Source of the DNA: Chinchilla lanigera
Taxonomy: Eukaryota > Chordata > Mammalia > Rodentia > Chinchillidae
DNA length: 64,000 nucleotides
Assembly (NCBI RefSeq): GCF_000276665.1
Contig: NW_004955480.1
Location: forward strand, 9,432,297-9,496,296
Direction: 5' to 3'
Part shown: one piece after another, positions 1 through 9,745 of the stretch
Position numbering within the stretch: position 1 is the first letter of the stretch
Layout of the letters: each line of letters starts with the position of its first letter
Position numbers and translations under genes: made by a program
Notes under the pieces: generated by a model
What the model saw: the letters and a program-made list of their open reading frames with translations, nothing else
The model's database searches: none
What the model was told of the DNA's origin: nothing

Positions 1-94
1 ATACATACCCTGTAAACCAGAACTTCCAAGGGTTACTTTTTCCTGTATATAGGAAATAGTCTTCCTCAGAATGAAGTCAAAGCAGGCATGCAGA

Positions 95-400
95 GTCCAC
101 ATTCAGACAGAGAGCATCTTGAGTGCAAGTATTATCATACCTCACTTAGCTCTGGTAGTTGCCGGCAATTCTCCACATCTCTTGACTTGGGGCAGATTAT
201 CACCTATCTCTGTGTCCGTGTTTGTGTTCAAAGTTTCCCCCACTCATAAGGGAACCAGTGATTGGCCTAAATTCCACCTTAATCCAATATGAGCTCATTT
301 TAACCTGATTACATCGACAAAGACTATTTCTAAGTACCATCTATTGATGTCAGGGTTTATGACTTCAACATAACATTTTGCGGCAATAATTCCATCTGTA
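95..400 (-). mobile_element. MLT1-like MaLR LTR fragment
   Basis: Read on the plus strand this matches the reverse complement of MLT1-type LTRs. It has a stretch like 'cactcataagg', then 'ttaatccaatatgagctca', then 'acctgattacatc..caaagac', then 'gacttcaacataaca'. These are the hallmark blocks of MLT1 (stock phrases: rows of 'ttataagg', 'tgacctcattttaac', 'gacttcaacatatg'). It is old and diverged, and the edges are approximate. Confidence 0.65.
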
Positions 401-709
401 ATAACCGTATAGTAGCTAATTTCCTACTCTGAACTAGGAATTTATTGACTTTTCAATCTTATTAATTCTAAACTCTTACAGATGTATTTTTTAATGCGTG
501 TGTTTGTTTCCTTTATTTTTTCTTCTTTTTTCAAAAAGAAAGTAAGTTGCATTTGCTGAGGACTCTTCCATTGCAAGGGGCCTCTACTAGTGTTCTACTC
601 CTGTCACTAGTCTAACTACAGAGATGTTTCACTCTTTCTGGAACCCAGTCAGTTTGTTTTCCTCTGACAATCTTTCTTCCTGAAATTGCTTCTATCTTTT
701 CACCAACAG
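401..709. other. Unassigned sequence
   Basis: AT-rich unique-looking sequence with pyrimidine tracts around 505-535. No gene signal and no repeat that I recognise. Confidence 0.4.
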
Positions 710-746
710 CCAAATGGATGTTTCTCCATCCATTTGGAGAAACATC
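710..746. repeat. Two overlapping, mutually exclusive hairpins
   Basis: Arms 710-720 (ccaaatggatg) and 727-737 are perfect reverse complements around a 6-base loop. A second perfect 11-bp pair, 717-727 (gatgtttctcc) and 736-746, overlaps the first with an 8-base loop. Only one of the two can form at a time. No function is implied by the sequence. Confidence 0.8.
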
Positions 747-839
747 TCCATCTCCATCTTTAACATAAAGAAGAATCATCTGGGGTTTCACCATCCTTGA
801 GGAACTTGTGAAATGTCACTAACTCAGAAATGCATTCTG

Positions 840-1010
840 TGACTACTTTGACATGTTAAGAAAAACAATTGCCTAATTTATGTCCTAGCCTCTGAGAACT
901 TTATTTACTCCTCATCTTCATATTGGGAAAAATGATAATATCAATGTAGAGTTGTAAGAGTGTAAGGCATTAATGCATCTCTGCATAAGCATGTGGTCAA
1001 CACATATTGC
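840..1010 (+). mobile_element. Possible MIR SINE fragment
   Basis: The order 'cctctgagaactttatttactcctcatcttcatat' then 'aaaatgataatatc' then 'aaggcattaatgcatc' resembles the MIR core and 3' half (cctcagtttcctcatctgtaaaatggg...). It is strongly diverged, so this is a weak call. Confidence 0.4.
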
Positions 1011-1164
1011 CCACATACAATGACTTGTTCATCTGTTTCCCATCTTTTTGTCTCAGAATAGTAGCATGGAGAAACCAGCGACATTCATCTCCTTTGTTTC
1101 CAGCTATACTTTCAGGTTTTATCCCAGAATCTGACTTGCAATAGTACTCTAATAATTCTATATG

Positions 1165-1358
1165 AAGGAACAGGGGAGAAAAGGAAAGAAAGGTAAGGAA
1201 AGGAAGGAAGGAAAGAAGGAAGGAAGGAAAGAAGGAAGGAAGGAAAGAAGGAAGGAAGGAAGGAAGGAAGGAAGGAAGGAAGGAAGGAAAGAAAGAAGGA
1301 AGGAAGGAAAGAAGGAAGGAAGGAAGGAAGGAAGGAAGGAAGGAGGAAGAAAAGAAAG
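1165..1358 (+). repeat. (GGAA)n purine microsatellite
   Basis: About 190 bp of GGAA/GAAA units, all purine on the plus strand. The opposite strand is all pyrimidine, which explains the low-complexity Pro/Ser/Phe and Lys/Glu/Gly reading frames across it. These frames are artefacts, not genes. GGAA is the ETS-family core site, so long arrays can act as ETS-bound elements. Confidence 0.97.
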
Positions 1359-1365
1359 CTAGTCA

Positions 1366-2394
1366 AACCTAAAGTTCAGGACAAAGTATGTGGCCCCAAC
1401 AGTGACACTTTTCTGCCCAAACATACCTAGCTAACAACCTGCCTTTTTCATCTTTAGAAAATGAGCCATTTACTCTATCACTTGCATTCAATACATGATG
1501 TAAACCCCATTAACAAGGCCCTTTCCTCATTCCTCATTTGGGAGGAGGTCAGCAGTTCCCCAAAAGGGATCTAAAACATGTAGATTCAAGATGATATTTC
1601 TGCTCTGGATACATAAATGTGAACTATAATTAAAGGTGCATTGTAAGAGATGATCCTAGAAAAAAAGTGAGGTATAACCTCACACATGCACAAGGGCAGT
1701 ATTCAACACAGGTGGAGATTTTTCTGACTTTCAAAGGTGTTTGTACCACAGATTATTTATATTAGTTCCACATTCTATCTCTTATTAAATAACTTGCTTC
1801 CCCCAAAGAAGTCTTTAATGTGGATGCCAAGAACTATTGGCATCAATATGAGTGAACAGTTATTTTTCATTGTTGTAGGATGAGGTACAAGGAGAGGTAT
1901 AGAGGAAAGGTGCATAATGTACACTTTATTGAATAGTGTGCTCTTTAAAGAATCATCTGGGGAGGTGAGCTTTCCCTGTGCACGTGTGCAAAGAATATTT
2001 AAAAATAATAAGGCTATCAGGTGATTTTCCTCATCTCTAGGAAGTAATACTAATGTCAGGTTTTTCAGAACAGTTTCGTGCCGACTCAATATTTGTGGGA
2101 CCCAATATATAAGGGACCTAGTATTACCCTCAAATTCAAGATTTCTCTGAATTTCCAGGTCCTCCATATTGCAGCAGGATAAATTATTAGCTTTTAAAAT
2201 ATATATATTCCAGGAGAAATAGAGATTGAATACATTCAAGGTGTGCAACGAGATGATTAAAAATACACATAGTTTACCTATTGCCAAAATCTAATTAATC
2301 TAATTAATTTATGCATTTGTAACTGCTCGTGCTGTACCTTAGATAACCAAACTCACTCGCATTATAATAGAAAATTCATATTCTTTCATAAACA
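1366..2394. other. Unassigned stretch with a 170-codon ORF
   Basis: No repeat recognised. It holds the longest open frame of the window (1775-2287, minus, 170 codons). The frame starts with a hydrophobic segment, has no recognised domain, and lies in AT-rich DNA with no Kozak context or splice signals that I trust. I read it as a chance ORF. Confidence 0.4.
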
Positions 2395-2482
2395 TCTCCT
2401 CATTTTCCTAACCATCTTACCCTAGGGCAATCACTCTTCTACTGTTTCTATTAGTTTCACTCTTTTAGATTCTACATGTGCC
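2395..2482 (-). mobile_element. L1 3'-region fragment (antisense)
   Basis: The plus strand reads 'ccctagggcaatcactc' then 'actcttttagattctacat'. This is the reverse complement of the L1 3' region (pattern 'accaccattctac..ttagattccacata'). It is a short fragment. Confidence 0.5.
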
Positions 2483-2759
2483 ATGACCCGCACAACTCTT
2501 GATGGTCCCAGGAATTTAGAATATAAGACAAGAGACAAAAGCTGAGGTCAGGTGGAGCCCTGACCAGACGGGAGAAGAATAGCTGTGCAACAACAGTAAG
2601 GGTGTTCGTTTATACTTTTGACAAAGTTAGTGTCAAGAGACACAGGGCTGCCTAGCGACTAATGACTGAAATTGTCTCAGGGAAGGTGTTTTTCTCAGGA
2701 CCAAAGTATTTCCACCTTCAGCTGTTCCCTACATATGTGTAAGATCATTCAGATTTGTT
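2483..2759. other. Unassigned sequence between two L1 pieces
   Basis: Contains 'tggagccctgaccagacggg' and other moderately GC-rich segments between an antisense and a sense L1 fragment. It could be part of a diverged LTR, but I cannot place it. Confidence 0.3.
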
Positions 2760-3049
2760 ACAATGGCTATTGATCAAAAAGACAAAAGTTAATGTTGGTG
2801 AGGGTGGAAGAAAACAACATTCTTATTCTGTTAATGAGAAATATAAATTGATATAGACATTATTGGCAGTTCTTAAAAAAATTAAAAATAGACCTATCTT
2901 ATGATCTAGCTACTACAGGTCTGGATCTAACTAAAGAAAATGAAATCAATGAGACCTCTACACTCCCATGCTCATCACAGTACTATTCATGATAGCCAAG
3001 CTAGGGAAACAATGTAAGTATCCATGGACTGGTGAATAATGAAATTATA

Positions 3050-3103
<54 letters not shown>

Positions 3104-3250
3104 TTTACTTAGACACTTAAAAATGAGGAAATGCAGCCATTCACAACAATATAGATGAGCATGATTGACATCATGCAAAGTGAAAAAGGCAGATACAACC
3201 AGACAAATACTATATAATTTCACTTATACGTGGAAGTATTTGCTTTTGAA
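2760..3250 (+). mobile_element. L1 (LINE-1) ORF2 3' end and 3' UTR fragment
   Basis: Block order fits the end of L1 ORF2: 'tgttggtgagggtgg', 'aatataaattgatatag', 'aaaattaaaaatagaccta', 'gatctagctact', 'ctacactcccatgctcatc', 'tgatagccaagctaggg', 'gtatccatggactggtgaata', then 'cttatacgtggaagta'. The frame is broken by substitutions and by a TG microsatellite at 3053-3102. It is a dead, old copy. Confidence 0.88.
3053..3102 (+). repeat. (TG)n microsatellite
   Basis: About 25 uninterrupted TG units inside the L1 fragment, at the place where the L1 sequence reads '...gtggtatatatacac'. It probably grew from that TA/CA-rich seed. Likely length-polymorphic. Confidence 0.97.
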
Positions 3251-3439
3251 TGAAACCAACAAATACTGAAGCAGCTCTGTATTACTTAAAAATCACAAAC
3301 AGAAGTATTTAACCTCACTGATTCTTACTTCTTTCTTTCTGTAATGGTGATAACAGAACCCAAACTATTCAGCCCAAGAGTCCCTGATCTTAACTGTCAT
3401 GTTAGGTGTGTATGAGTATTTTTTGTCTGGAAAGTAACC

Positions 3440-3720
3440 CTCCCTTCTATTTATCTTTGATATTCCTACTCAACGCTACTTCAAAGAAATCTTGTCTGAC
3501 ACTTTGACCTAGGATAGGTGCCCATTCTCTACTCTTGAACACTGTAGAAATTTCTTCACAGCAGCTTCTATGTTTTATATTTTTCCTTCATTTTATGACA
3601 GTTGCCTTGTCATCTGCCTTCCCTAATGGGGTGTAAGCTTTGTGAAGTTTGAGCTTTTCTGGCCTTTGACTGAGCATCTCATATTCAGTATTCAGCACCA
3701 CTGATGGGAAAGAGGAAACT
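3440..3720 (+). mobile_element. L2 LINE 3' end
   Basis: Resembles the L2 3' end: 'aagaaatcttgtctgacac' (family 'gaagccttccctgac'), then 'ggtgcccattctctac', 'acagcagcttctatg', and 'tggggtgtaagctttgtgaag' (family 'tagactgtgagctccttgag'), then 'tattcagcacca'. Old mammalian repeat. Confidence 0.65.
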
Positions 3721-5180
3721 TCCAGCATGTATGTGTGGGAACACATATGCACATGTGAAATATGAATGATGTGGTTATTGGCTGGGAGGTCATTCCTGTA
3801 CCATCTATTTTAAGATTGCTTTGTTCTGTTTCTCCCTAGATCCAAGACAGTAGCAGATTCCAATCTGAATCTCACTGATATTCACAGGTGAAGCCCCTTT
3901 CTGGGTGCACTGATGCCCCACTCTCAGAAGCACCGCAGGACAGAGAAATGAGCTTGGCCAAGATGGGGGACCTCAGCCTTGGGCGGTGTTTCAGAACTGA
4001 GCTTTCTTTCCCATTGAAATTTCAATTGCAAGGGGCCTGGAATCACATCTTCACCAGGCTTTCTCCCCATTTCCAAGTCTTCCATACTGGAGCTGAAAAG
4101 TAGAACCTAAACCTGATTAGAGGCCTTAAATGAATCTCCTTGTGGGTCCAGGAGTTAATTTTTAACTCTGTCATAGGTTCTGAGGCTGCATAATTCAGTT
4201 CACAATAGTGAATGTCACTGGGAGAGATCAACTGTGACCATGATGTATTCACTGCACTTCTCCAAAGGCAGGAAAAGCTGTGTTCTCTTCTTTTTCTTTG
4301 ATAGAAAGTAGGCATCCTACTGTCTGAGCTGTCTGGGAACTCAAGAAAGGAAGTGATCCATTGTCCCTCAAGCTTACATGCAATGTACCAAAATAACAGC
4401 GCCGCAAGTCATTGTGTTCTTCCCAGCATCTTTTTCTCTCCCACTGTAGGGCTTGAGGACTGGCATAAGTGTTTTTATGTGCCAGGAATTAAACTCAACC
4501 TGATCACTTAGGGCCAAGCATCCTCACATAGTCATGGTGGACAGAGAATGTAGTGAAAAGGCCAGGGCTTGAGTGGGTTCATGAGGCACTTGTCTGGGTA
4601 CAAAATTTAGGGGGACACCCAAAAACCTCACTCATCAAGATAAATAAATTTCAATCTATATTCAAAAAAATTAAAATTAACATCAAGCCTTCAGGGTGAA
4701 CTCAGTATTAACCTTTTAAATGGAGACAAGTTTGGTATTATTCTTTTCCCTTTAGTCTCAGTATAGCTTAGTAGGTCAAGTCTTACTGAAATGTTAGATA
4801 TTTTGTTTACCGTGGGATCTTGGTATTACTTTTCACTTGAAGAAATATTGTACAGGGCATTATTTATCTCATAATTACTATCTTTTTCCTCATTTCCTCT
4901 CCCTCATTTTTTTCTTTTTGGCCTGAGATGAGTGCCTCATTACTCACAGCCTACCCCTGGGCCTGTGAAAGGAAAATTAGACTACAGAAATGCTTCCAGA
5001 TGCCCTTTAGCTGAGGCAATATCTCTGGGACATCATGTAGTCACTAAGTGACTTTAGCAGTTCTCCTGGCAGCATCCATAGAGGAGTTTGTCACTTAGAG
5101 ATGCAACCCCACCCAATGTCTGAGGCAATCTTTGCCAAAACTGGGGACAATTAGCCTCAGCAACCCATGGGATCTAAAAT
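3721..5180. other. Unassigned stretch
   Basis: Mostly unique-looking sequence. Short ORFs on both strands (3888-4103 plus, 4043-4315 minus) overlap each other and show no recognisable protein. No repeat or regulatory element that I can defend. Confidence 0.4.
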
Positions 5181-5419
5181 AATATTAATAATTCTTGGTA
5201 TTATTGACCACATTTACATGCCAGGTGCCTTTATGACTAACAATAATATTTGAAAAATACCAGTGCTAATGCATTTTAGTTCATTGTTCTCTCTAGCTCT
5301 AAATTCTTATATTCCTTGGATAGGAAATGATGAAGTAGTGGTCTTCTTAGCAAGACGATGAACTTAAAAGCAGGGTTTAGAGGCCAAGATCAAAATCTTC
5401 CACATCAAGAATAGTCATA

Positions 5420-5595
5420 TATATGATAAATGTATTTCTTATACCATGTTCTGTGTTAAGTGCTTTGCAGATATAATTCTCACATTACTGGAGATATTCC
5501 ATGAGAGAAAGAATTTGTCATTTCCACTTTTGCTGAGGAAACTGAGTTACATTACAGGTTAGTGAATTCTTTAAGATCACTTTGTTGTTTAAGAC
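5420..5595 (-). mobile_element. MIR SINE (antisense)
   Basis: Plus-strand order 'ttctgtgttaagtgctttgca', 'aattctcacattac', 'tcatttccacttttgctgaggaaactgag', 'ggttagtgaattctttaagatcac' matches the reverse complement of MIR (tgctaagtgctt..., attatccccattttacagatgaggaaactgag, gttaagtaacttgcccaaggtcac). A shorter related piece is likely near 5190-5260. Confidence 0.75.
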
Positions 5596-6540
5596 CATAC
5601 CCATTCAATCCTTATATAAAAGAAAGCCTCTTTCAATGGGTAAAATTATTTATAGGAAAGGAGAAATCCCATTCTGGCTCTAAGAAAAGTGCAAAGGAGA
5701 AGGGAGTAAGAGTCAGCATGTTTTATGGTTTGCTATATTCCTAGCAGCAGATCCCCGAATTTCCTGAGGTGTAATAGTTTCCCTGGCTCTTGCCCAGGGA
5801 ACCAAAATCCTTCTGTTTCATGTTTTGAACACTGTCATGAGACCTCCAGGATCAACAAAGAAGGAGAAGAGATAAAAGATAGAATCCTGCAGGGGTGTTT
5901 TTCTGCTCTAGCTAAGAAATGACCAAGGCCACTCCTGCTCGTTTCATTGTCCATCAAAGGTAACAAAGTCCTTCCTAAATAAAGTGGATCTAGGAATTAT
6001 AATCTTTCCAATGCCTGGAAAGTAACATCTGAATGAGCGTTGGGGTTTATTAGGAGTATGGGGTGAGATGACATCTCTACTCCCAGGTACTAAATCCCTG
6101 AAAGTGAGCCAGCTCCATGGCATTATTTTTGATGTACACTTTGGGAAGAAAAATGTTCTTTCTTGAGCAGAAGAGGCTTTCTGGCAAGCTGTCCCTCTGC
6201 TTGCTTGTGTACTACCCAGAAGCGGAGGGGAGATGGTCACACAGAGGTGGACGGAAGGTGAGAAGGAACTAGGCACAAGAGAAGCCCTAGAATCCCTGCC
6301 TAGAATTTCTTTGACTCCTCTGTTGCAGGAAAGAAGTTCATAAAAGCACATGGTAGAGAGGATAATGGTGGCTGAGGATTCTGACTGGTCAGTTTGCCAG
6401 TGGGACCCTATAGCGTGAGCAAAGTAGTTCTCCCAATATAAGCTGAAGGAAGGGCTCCCCTGGGCCAGGGATTAGATGGAAGCCATTACAATAAACCAGG
6501 AAATCAAGGTATGTGTAAACCATAGAGCATTAGGAATTCT
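5596..6540. other. Unassigned stretch
   Basis: No recognised repeat. A 135-codon minus frame (5944-6351) has no known domain. Base composition is unremarkable. I see no gene here. Confidence 0.4.
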
Positions 6541-6544
6541 AACA

Positions 6545-6546
<2 letters not shown>

Positions 6547-6581
<35 letters not shown>

Positions 6582-6599
6582 AGATGGAGAGAGATGGAA
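6547..6599 (+). repeat. (GA)n simple repeat
   Basis: About 19 GA units followed by imperfect 'gggagggagatggaga'. It produces a spurious Arg-Glu reading frame. Confidence 0.95.
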
Positions 6600-6779
6600 A
6601 GATCACATTTGTCAAGCTGCAGACCTCAACACCCACCCTTCTCTATTGCTACCCTATACACACATTATGATGATTTCATCAAGAGAGAAGCATGCAAAAG
6701 ATAGGATAAGATGTGAAACTCCTGTTTTCTCCAAATATGACTGATTACTTGAAGAAGTAGTGCAATAGAATCACATCCT

Positions 6780-7372
6780 TACAAATATGTTCAGGAACTA
6801 ATCTATAGAACCACTACTATATTACCTTACAGGGTAAGAACATCTGTACAGTTGTGACCAAACAGTCTTGATATAAGGAGATTAGCTTGGGTTACTTGGA
6901 TGGGTCCAGTCAGATCACATGAGTCTTTAAGTGGAGGGAAACTTTTCATGCTATGATCAGAAAAAGAGATTTTATCATGGAAGGAGGATCAGAGAGAGTG
7001 ATAGGAGATGACTCGCGCACAAGTTTCTGGCTTAGAAAATGGAGCAAGAAGGAAGTGAAGGGATGAACCATGAGCAATGAACTCTAAAGACCAGTGATGC
7101 TATTGGTGGAGAGCCAACAAGAACACGACCGTACCAGTGTTACAGCTGAGTGACTCTGAATTCTGCCAACAACCCTAGTGAGCAGGAAACAGATTTTCCT
7201 CTAGAGCCCCAAGAAATGAACACAGTGCTTCCAAATCCTTTATGCCGCTCTAGTGAGACCTACACTGAACACTGGACCCCCATAGTGTATGGTGACAAAT
7301 CTGTTTTGTTACAAGCCACTAAGTTCCTGGCAATTTGTGTGTTAGCAGTAGAAAGTGAATACAAACCCTCTA
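6780..7372 (+). mobile_element. MaLR/MLT-type LTR (sense)
   Basis: The 3' half carries recognisable blocks: 'ctgaattctgccaacaac', 'agtgagcaggaaacagatt', then 'ttgttacaagccactaagttc' and 'caatttgtgtgttagcag', ending in 'gaatacaaac'. These fit the MLT family pattern (ctgccaacaac..., ttttaagccgctaagtttt, aatttgttacgcagcaatag). The 5' edge is uncertain. Confidence 0.65.
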
Positions 7373-7544
7373 AATCAGAATCAACTAAAATAAAGTTATG
7401 TTATTGTTGTTTCTACTTCCAAGTGTTTGAAGGCTCATAACAGAAACTATATGAAAAATTTTTTTAAAACATTGTCTTCTTCAAACACTTGAGGCAATAC
7501 ATTGTAATTAGGAACACGTTTTTTGACCCTGCTGTATATGTCTC

Positions 7545-7700
7545 TTATTACTTAATTTTCACACTAGTACTACCAGTGGTACACTATTATTTTTCTTATT
7601 TGCAGATGAGAACTTTATATTTAGGGAAATTAATGAGGTCCTCCAAGGTCACTGTGCCAGTGAGGAGCCATCATGGGTTTCAAGCTGAGACTGTCTGATG
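7545..7700 (-). mobile_element. MIR SINE (antisense)
   Basis: Blocks 'ttgcagatgagaactttat', 'ttagggaaattaatgaggtc', 'caaggtcactgtgccagtgag' follow the reverse complement of MIR (cagatgaggaaactgag, gttaagtaacttgccc, aaggtcacacagctagtaag). Confidence 0.7.
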
Positions 7701-8440
7701 ACACGGCCCAGACTCGCACAATCTGTTGTAAGATTGTGTTGCCTTCATTCTCTCTGGTTAAAGACTGTCTTCCTCACACGCTTCCTCCCCAACTACTATT
7801 TCTAAAGTACAAATTGGGCTATGTTCCTTGCTTGGTGATAGAAGAAGTTATGTTCTTTTCTGTGTTTTTCCCCAGCCTCATCTCCTAATCTCCTGGCTCC
7901 TCTTCTGCTACTGTTCTGGCCATGCATGGTGAGTGCATTTGGGCCTCAGGACTTGTGTTCAAATCTCCTCTTTGGAGATAGTCTTGCTTGTATAGTAAGG
8001 AGTGTCTCCCAGGTGTTTTTGTTGCGCATGTGCAATTCCCCATGTCCATAGGACAAAGTTATTTTCCCGTGAGACTTTGCTCTCTGCCATTTGCCTTGTA
8101 AAGTTTCTTCTTTGGCTTCTCACATTCATCCAAGATTCCTTGTCATGTTGAATTCTATCTTTGATCCAGTGCACTTTCATCATTCTCTTGGTCTGAAGCC
8201 TGATTCTCATTGAGACTGCGTCACTATCCTGAACCGAACTCCACAAACAACCTATGTTATTAATTTCAGCAACTATCTCCTTTGTGCCTGGTTGATGTCA
8301 ATGAAATTCTCGGTGGCACATTTTGGTCACCATAACCCCTCCACTTTATGGGCCTTTGGTGATAGGACGTTCAATTGGACTACGTCAGAAGGGGAACTAT
8401 CTGTGGAAATCAGCTTTTCCATCAATACTCTCATCAATAG
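7701..8440. other. Unassigned stretch
   Basis: No recognised repeat or gene. It contains a minus-strand frame at 7959-8246 of 95 codons with no recognisable protein. Confidence 0.35.
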
Positions 8441-8902
8441 TGTTATGCTTTAGAGCTAAAATGCCCCCCAAAACTCTCATGTGTTTAAAGGAGGGGCTTC
8501 TGGAAGGTGACTTGATTATGGAGGTGCGCCAGTCATCAAGAGATTAATCTGGGGGCTGGGGATTTAGCTCAGCGGCAAAGCGCCTGCCTAGCAAGCGCAA
8601 GGTCGTGAGTTCGGTTCCCGGTACCGGAAAAAAAACAAAAAACAAAAACAACAACAACAAAAAAAGAGATTAATCTGCGTATGAGTCCATGTGTCATGAG
8701 CAGGGTCACGGGGGTGTGCCCAGGCTATATTCTTGTCCCCAGCTCCTCACTTCTCTCTTCCCTGGCTGCCACACTCTTCCCCAATTCTGTTTCCACCTTC
8801 AAATTAGCCATACAGGGACTGAACCCATTGAAAGCACGACAGAAGTCTCTTTTAGCTTGCAGGCATTGGCTATTTTTATCCTTGCAATAGGAAAGCTAAT
8901 GC
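8441..8902 (+). mobile_element. MaLR LTR (ORR1/MT-like), split by an ID element
   Basis: The left part has 'gctaaaatgccccccaaaac' and 'tcatgtgtttaaaggag', the classic rodent MaLR opening (tggaatgtcccccaaaagctcatgtg). After the ID insertion it resumes with 'gtgtgcccaggctatattc', 'ctggctgccacactctt' and ends in 'gcaataggaaagctaatgca'. The ID inserted after the LTR, so the LTR is the older element. Confidence 0.8.
8552..8664 (+). mobile_element. ID SINE, full length and young
   Basis: Starts ggggctgggg and ends in a CAA/A-rich tail. It is flanked by perfect 13-bp duplications of agagattaatctg (8539-8551 and 8665-8677). The internal Pol III promoter is intact: an A box around 'tttagctcagcgg' and a B box 'gttcggttccc'. 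ID is a tRNA-Ala-like retroposon moved by L1 machinery. The perfect duplication and near-identity to copies at 41254, 46924 and 53527 point to recent insertion. Confidence 0.96.
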
Positions 8903-9580
8903 AAATAGAAATCAGCAGATATCAATACAACAGTCACCCTGAGGCTCCACTGCTTATCAACTGTGTCAGTCTGAGAGTGAATAGCGCTGTATTTGTGCCA
9001 GGTCACAAAGGTGAGTCACAAAGCTGGAATTCCAAGAAACTGCCCAGGAACCCTCTCCTTGAACTTTCATTTTGCTCCTTCCAATTCTCTCCCTCTACTC
9101 CAAATTTAGGAGTTGAAGTTTGTATACATTTTATCCCTACTAGAGCTTTCTAGGTTTGTTTCTGATACTAGTTGATCCATGAGTTACCTTGGGGTGAGGT
9201 GGTCAAAATAATTCTGGGAAATACTGCTGACTGTAGCCTATTCTTGGATTTCAAATGTTTATTGTCATATTGGAAGTACCACAGTAAAAATCTATTTAAT
9301 TCTGTTGAGGCCAACAACTCCCAAATGCAATTGCTTAAATGCTAATGGACCTTTCTCTTTTGCTTAAAGCCGATTTGAGTCTCCCTGTATTAGTATTTCA
9401 TGTTTAGGCAGTTCCCACCATTCTTGTACCTCCAAGTGCTTCATCAGGAGGAAACCTTGCTTGGGAGTCCTCCTTGTGGAGCTCAGCACCAGCCCTAGCC
9501 ACGTGCCCTGCCCACCCCTCCCACCACAGCCTTCCCAGCATGTGAGTCTCACAGTCACTCTGGCCTCAGCACGTGAACTC
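8903..9580. other. Unassigned stretch
   Basis: No recognised repeat. The plus frame ending at 9153 runs out of the MaLR LTR and is not a gene. Confidence 0.35.
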
Positions 9581-9606
9581 TACTGAACTAGAGCTCTAGT
9601 TCAGTA
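9581..9606. repeat. 26-bp perfect palindrome
   Basis: The half-site tactgaactagag is followed directly by its exact reverse complement with no spacer, centred between 9593 and 9594 on a SacI-type gagctc. The next bases outwards (c and a) break the symmetry. Confidence 0.98.
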
Positions 9607-9745
9607 AGTCTTGGCAGGAATCCAGGCTTTGTATTTCTAACTAATTCCCAGGTGATGCTAATTACCAGGAACCCATTTGGGGACCTTTTGATAAATAGGC
9701 TCATGCATGGAATCGTCTTCCTTCAAGAAGCCTGAAGTTGCTCTA
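9600..9745 (+). mobile_element. hAT-Charlie MITE fragment (MER5-like)
   Basis: The segment 'tttgtatttctaactaattc' then 'ccaggtgatgctaattacc' is the typical internal phrase of MER5-type non-autonomous hAT elements (tgcatttctaacaagttcccaggtgatgctga). The 5' end may merge with the palindrome. Old and partial. Confidence 0.5.

Noticed and set aside
1112..1366. Pro/Ser/Phe-rich and Lys/Glu/Gly-rich ORFs on both strands
   Set aside because: They are translations of the GGAA/TTCC microsatellite. Any frame in such a tract stays open.
3053..3102. TG tract as a CRISPR-like or minisatellite array
   Set aside because: It is a plain dinucleotide microsatellite inside an L1 fragment.
8552..8664. tRNA gene (the ID body scored by eye as tRNA-like, with A and B boxes)
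   Set aside because: It ends in an A-rich tail, is flanked by target-site duplications and recurs at several loci, so it is a SINE and not a tRNA.
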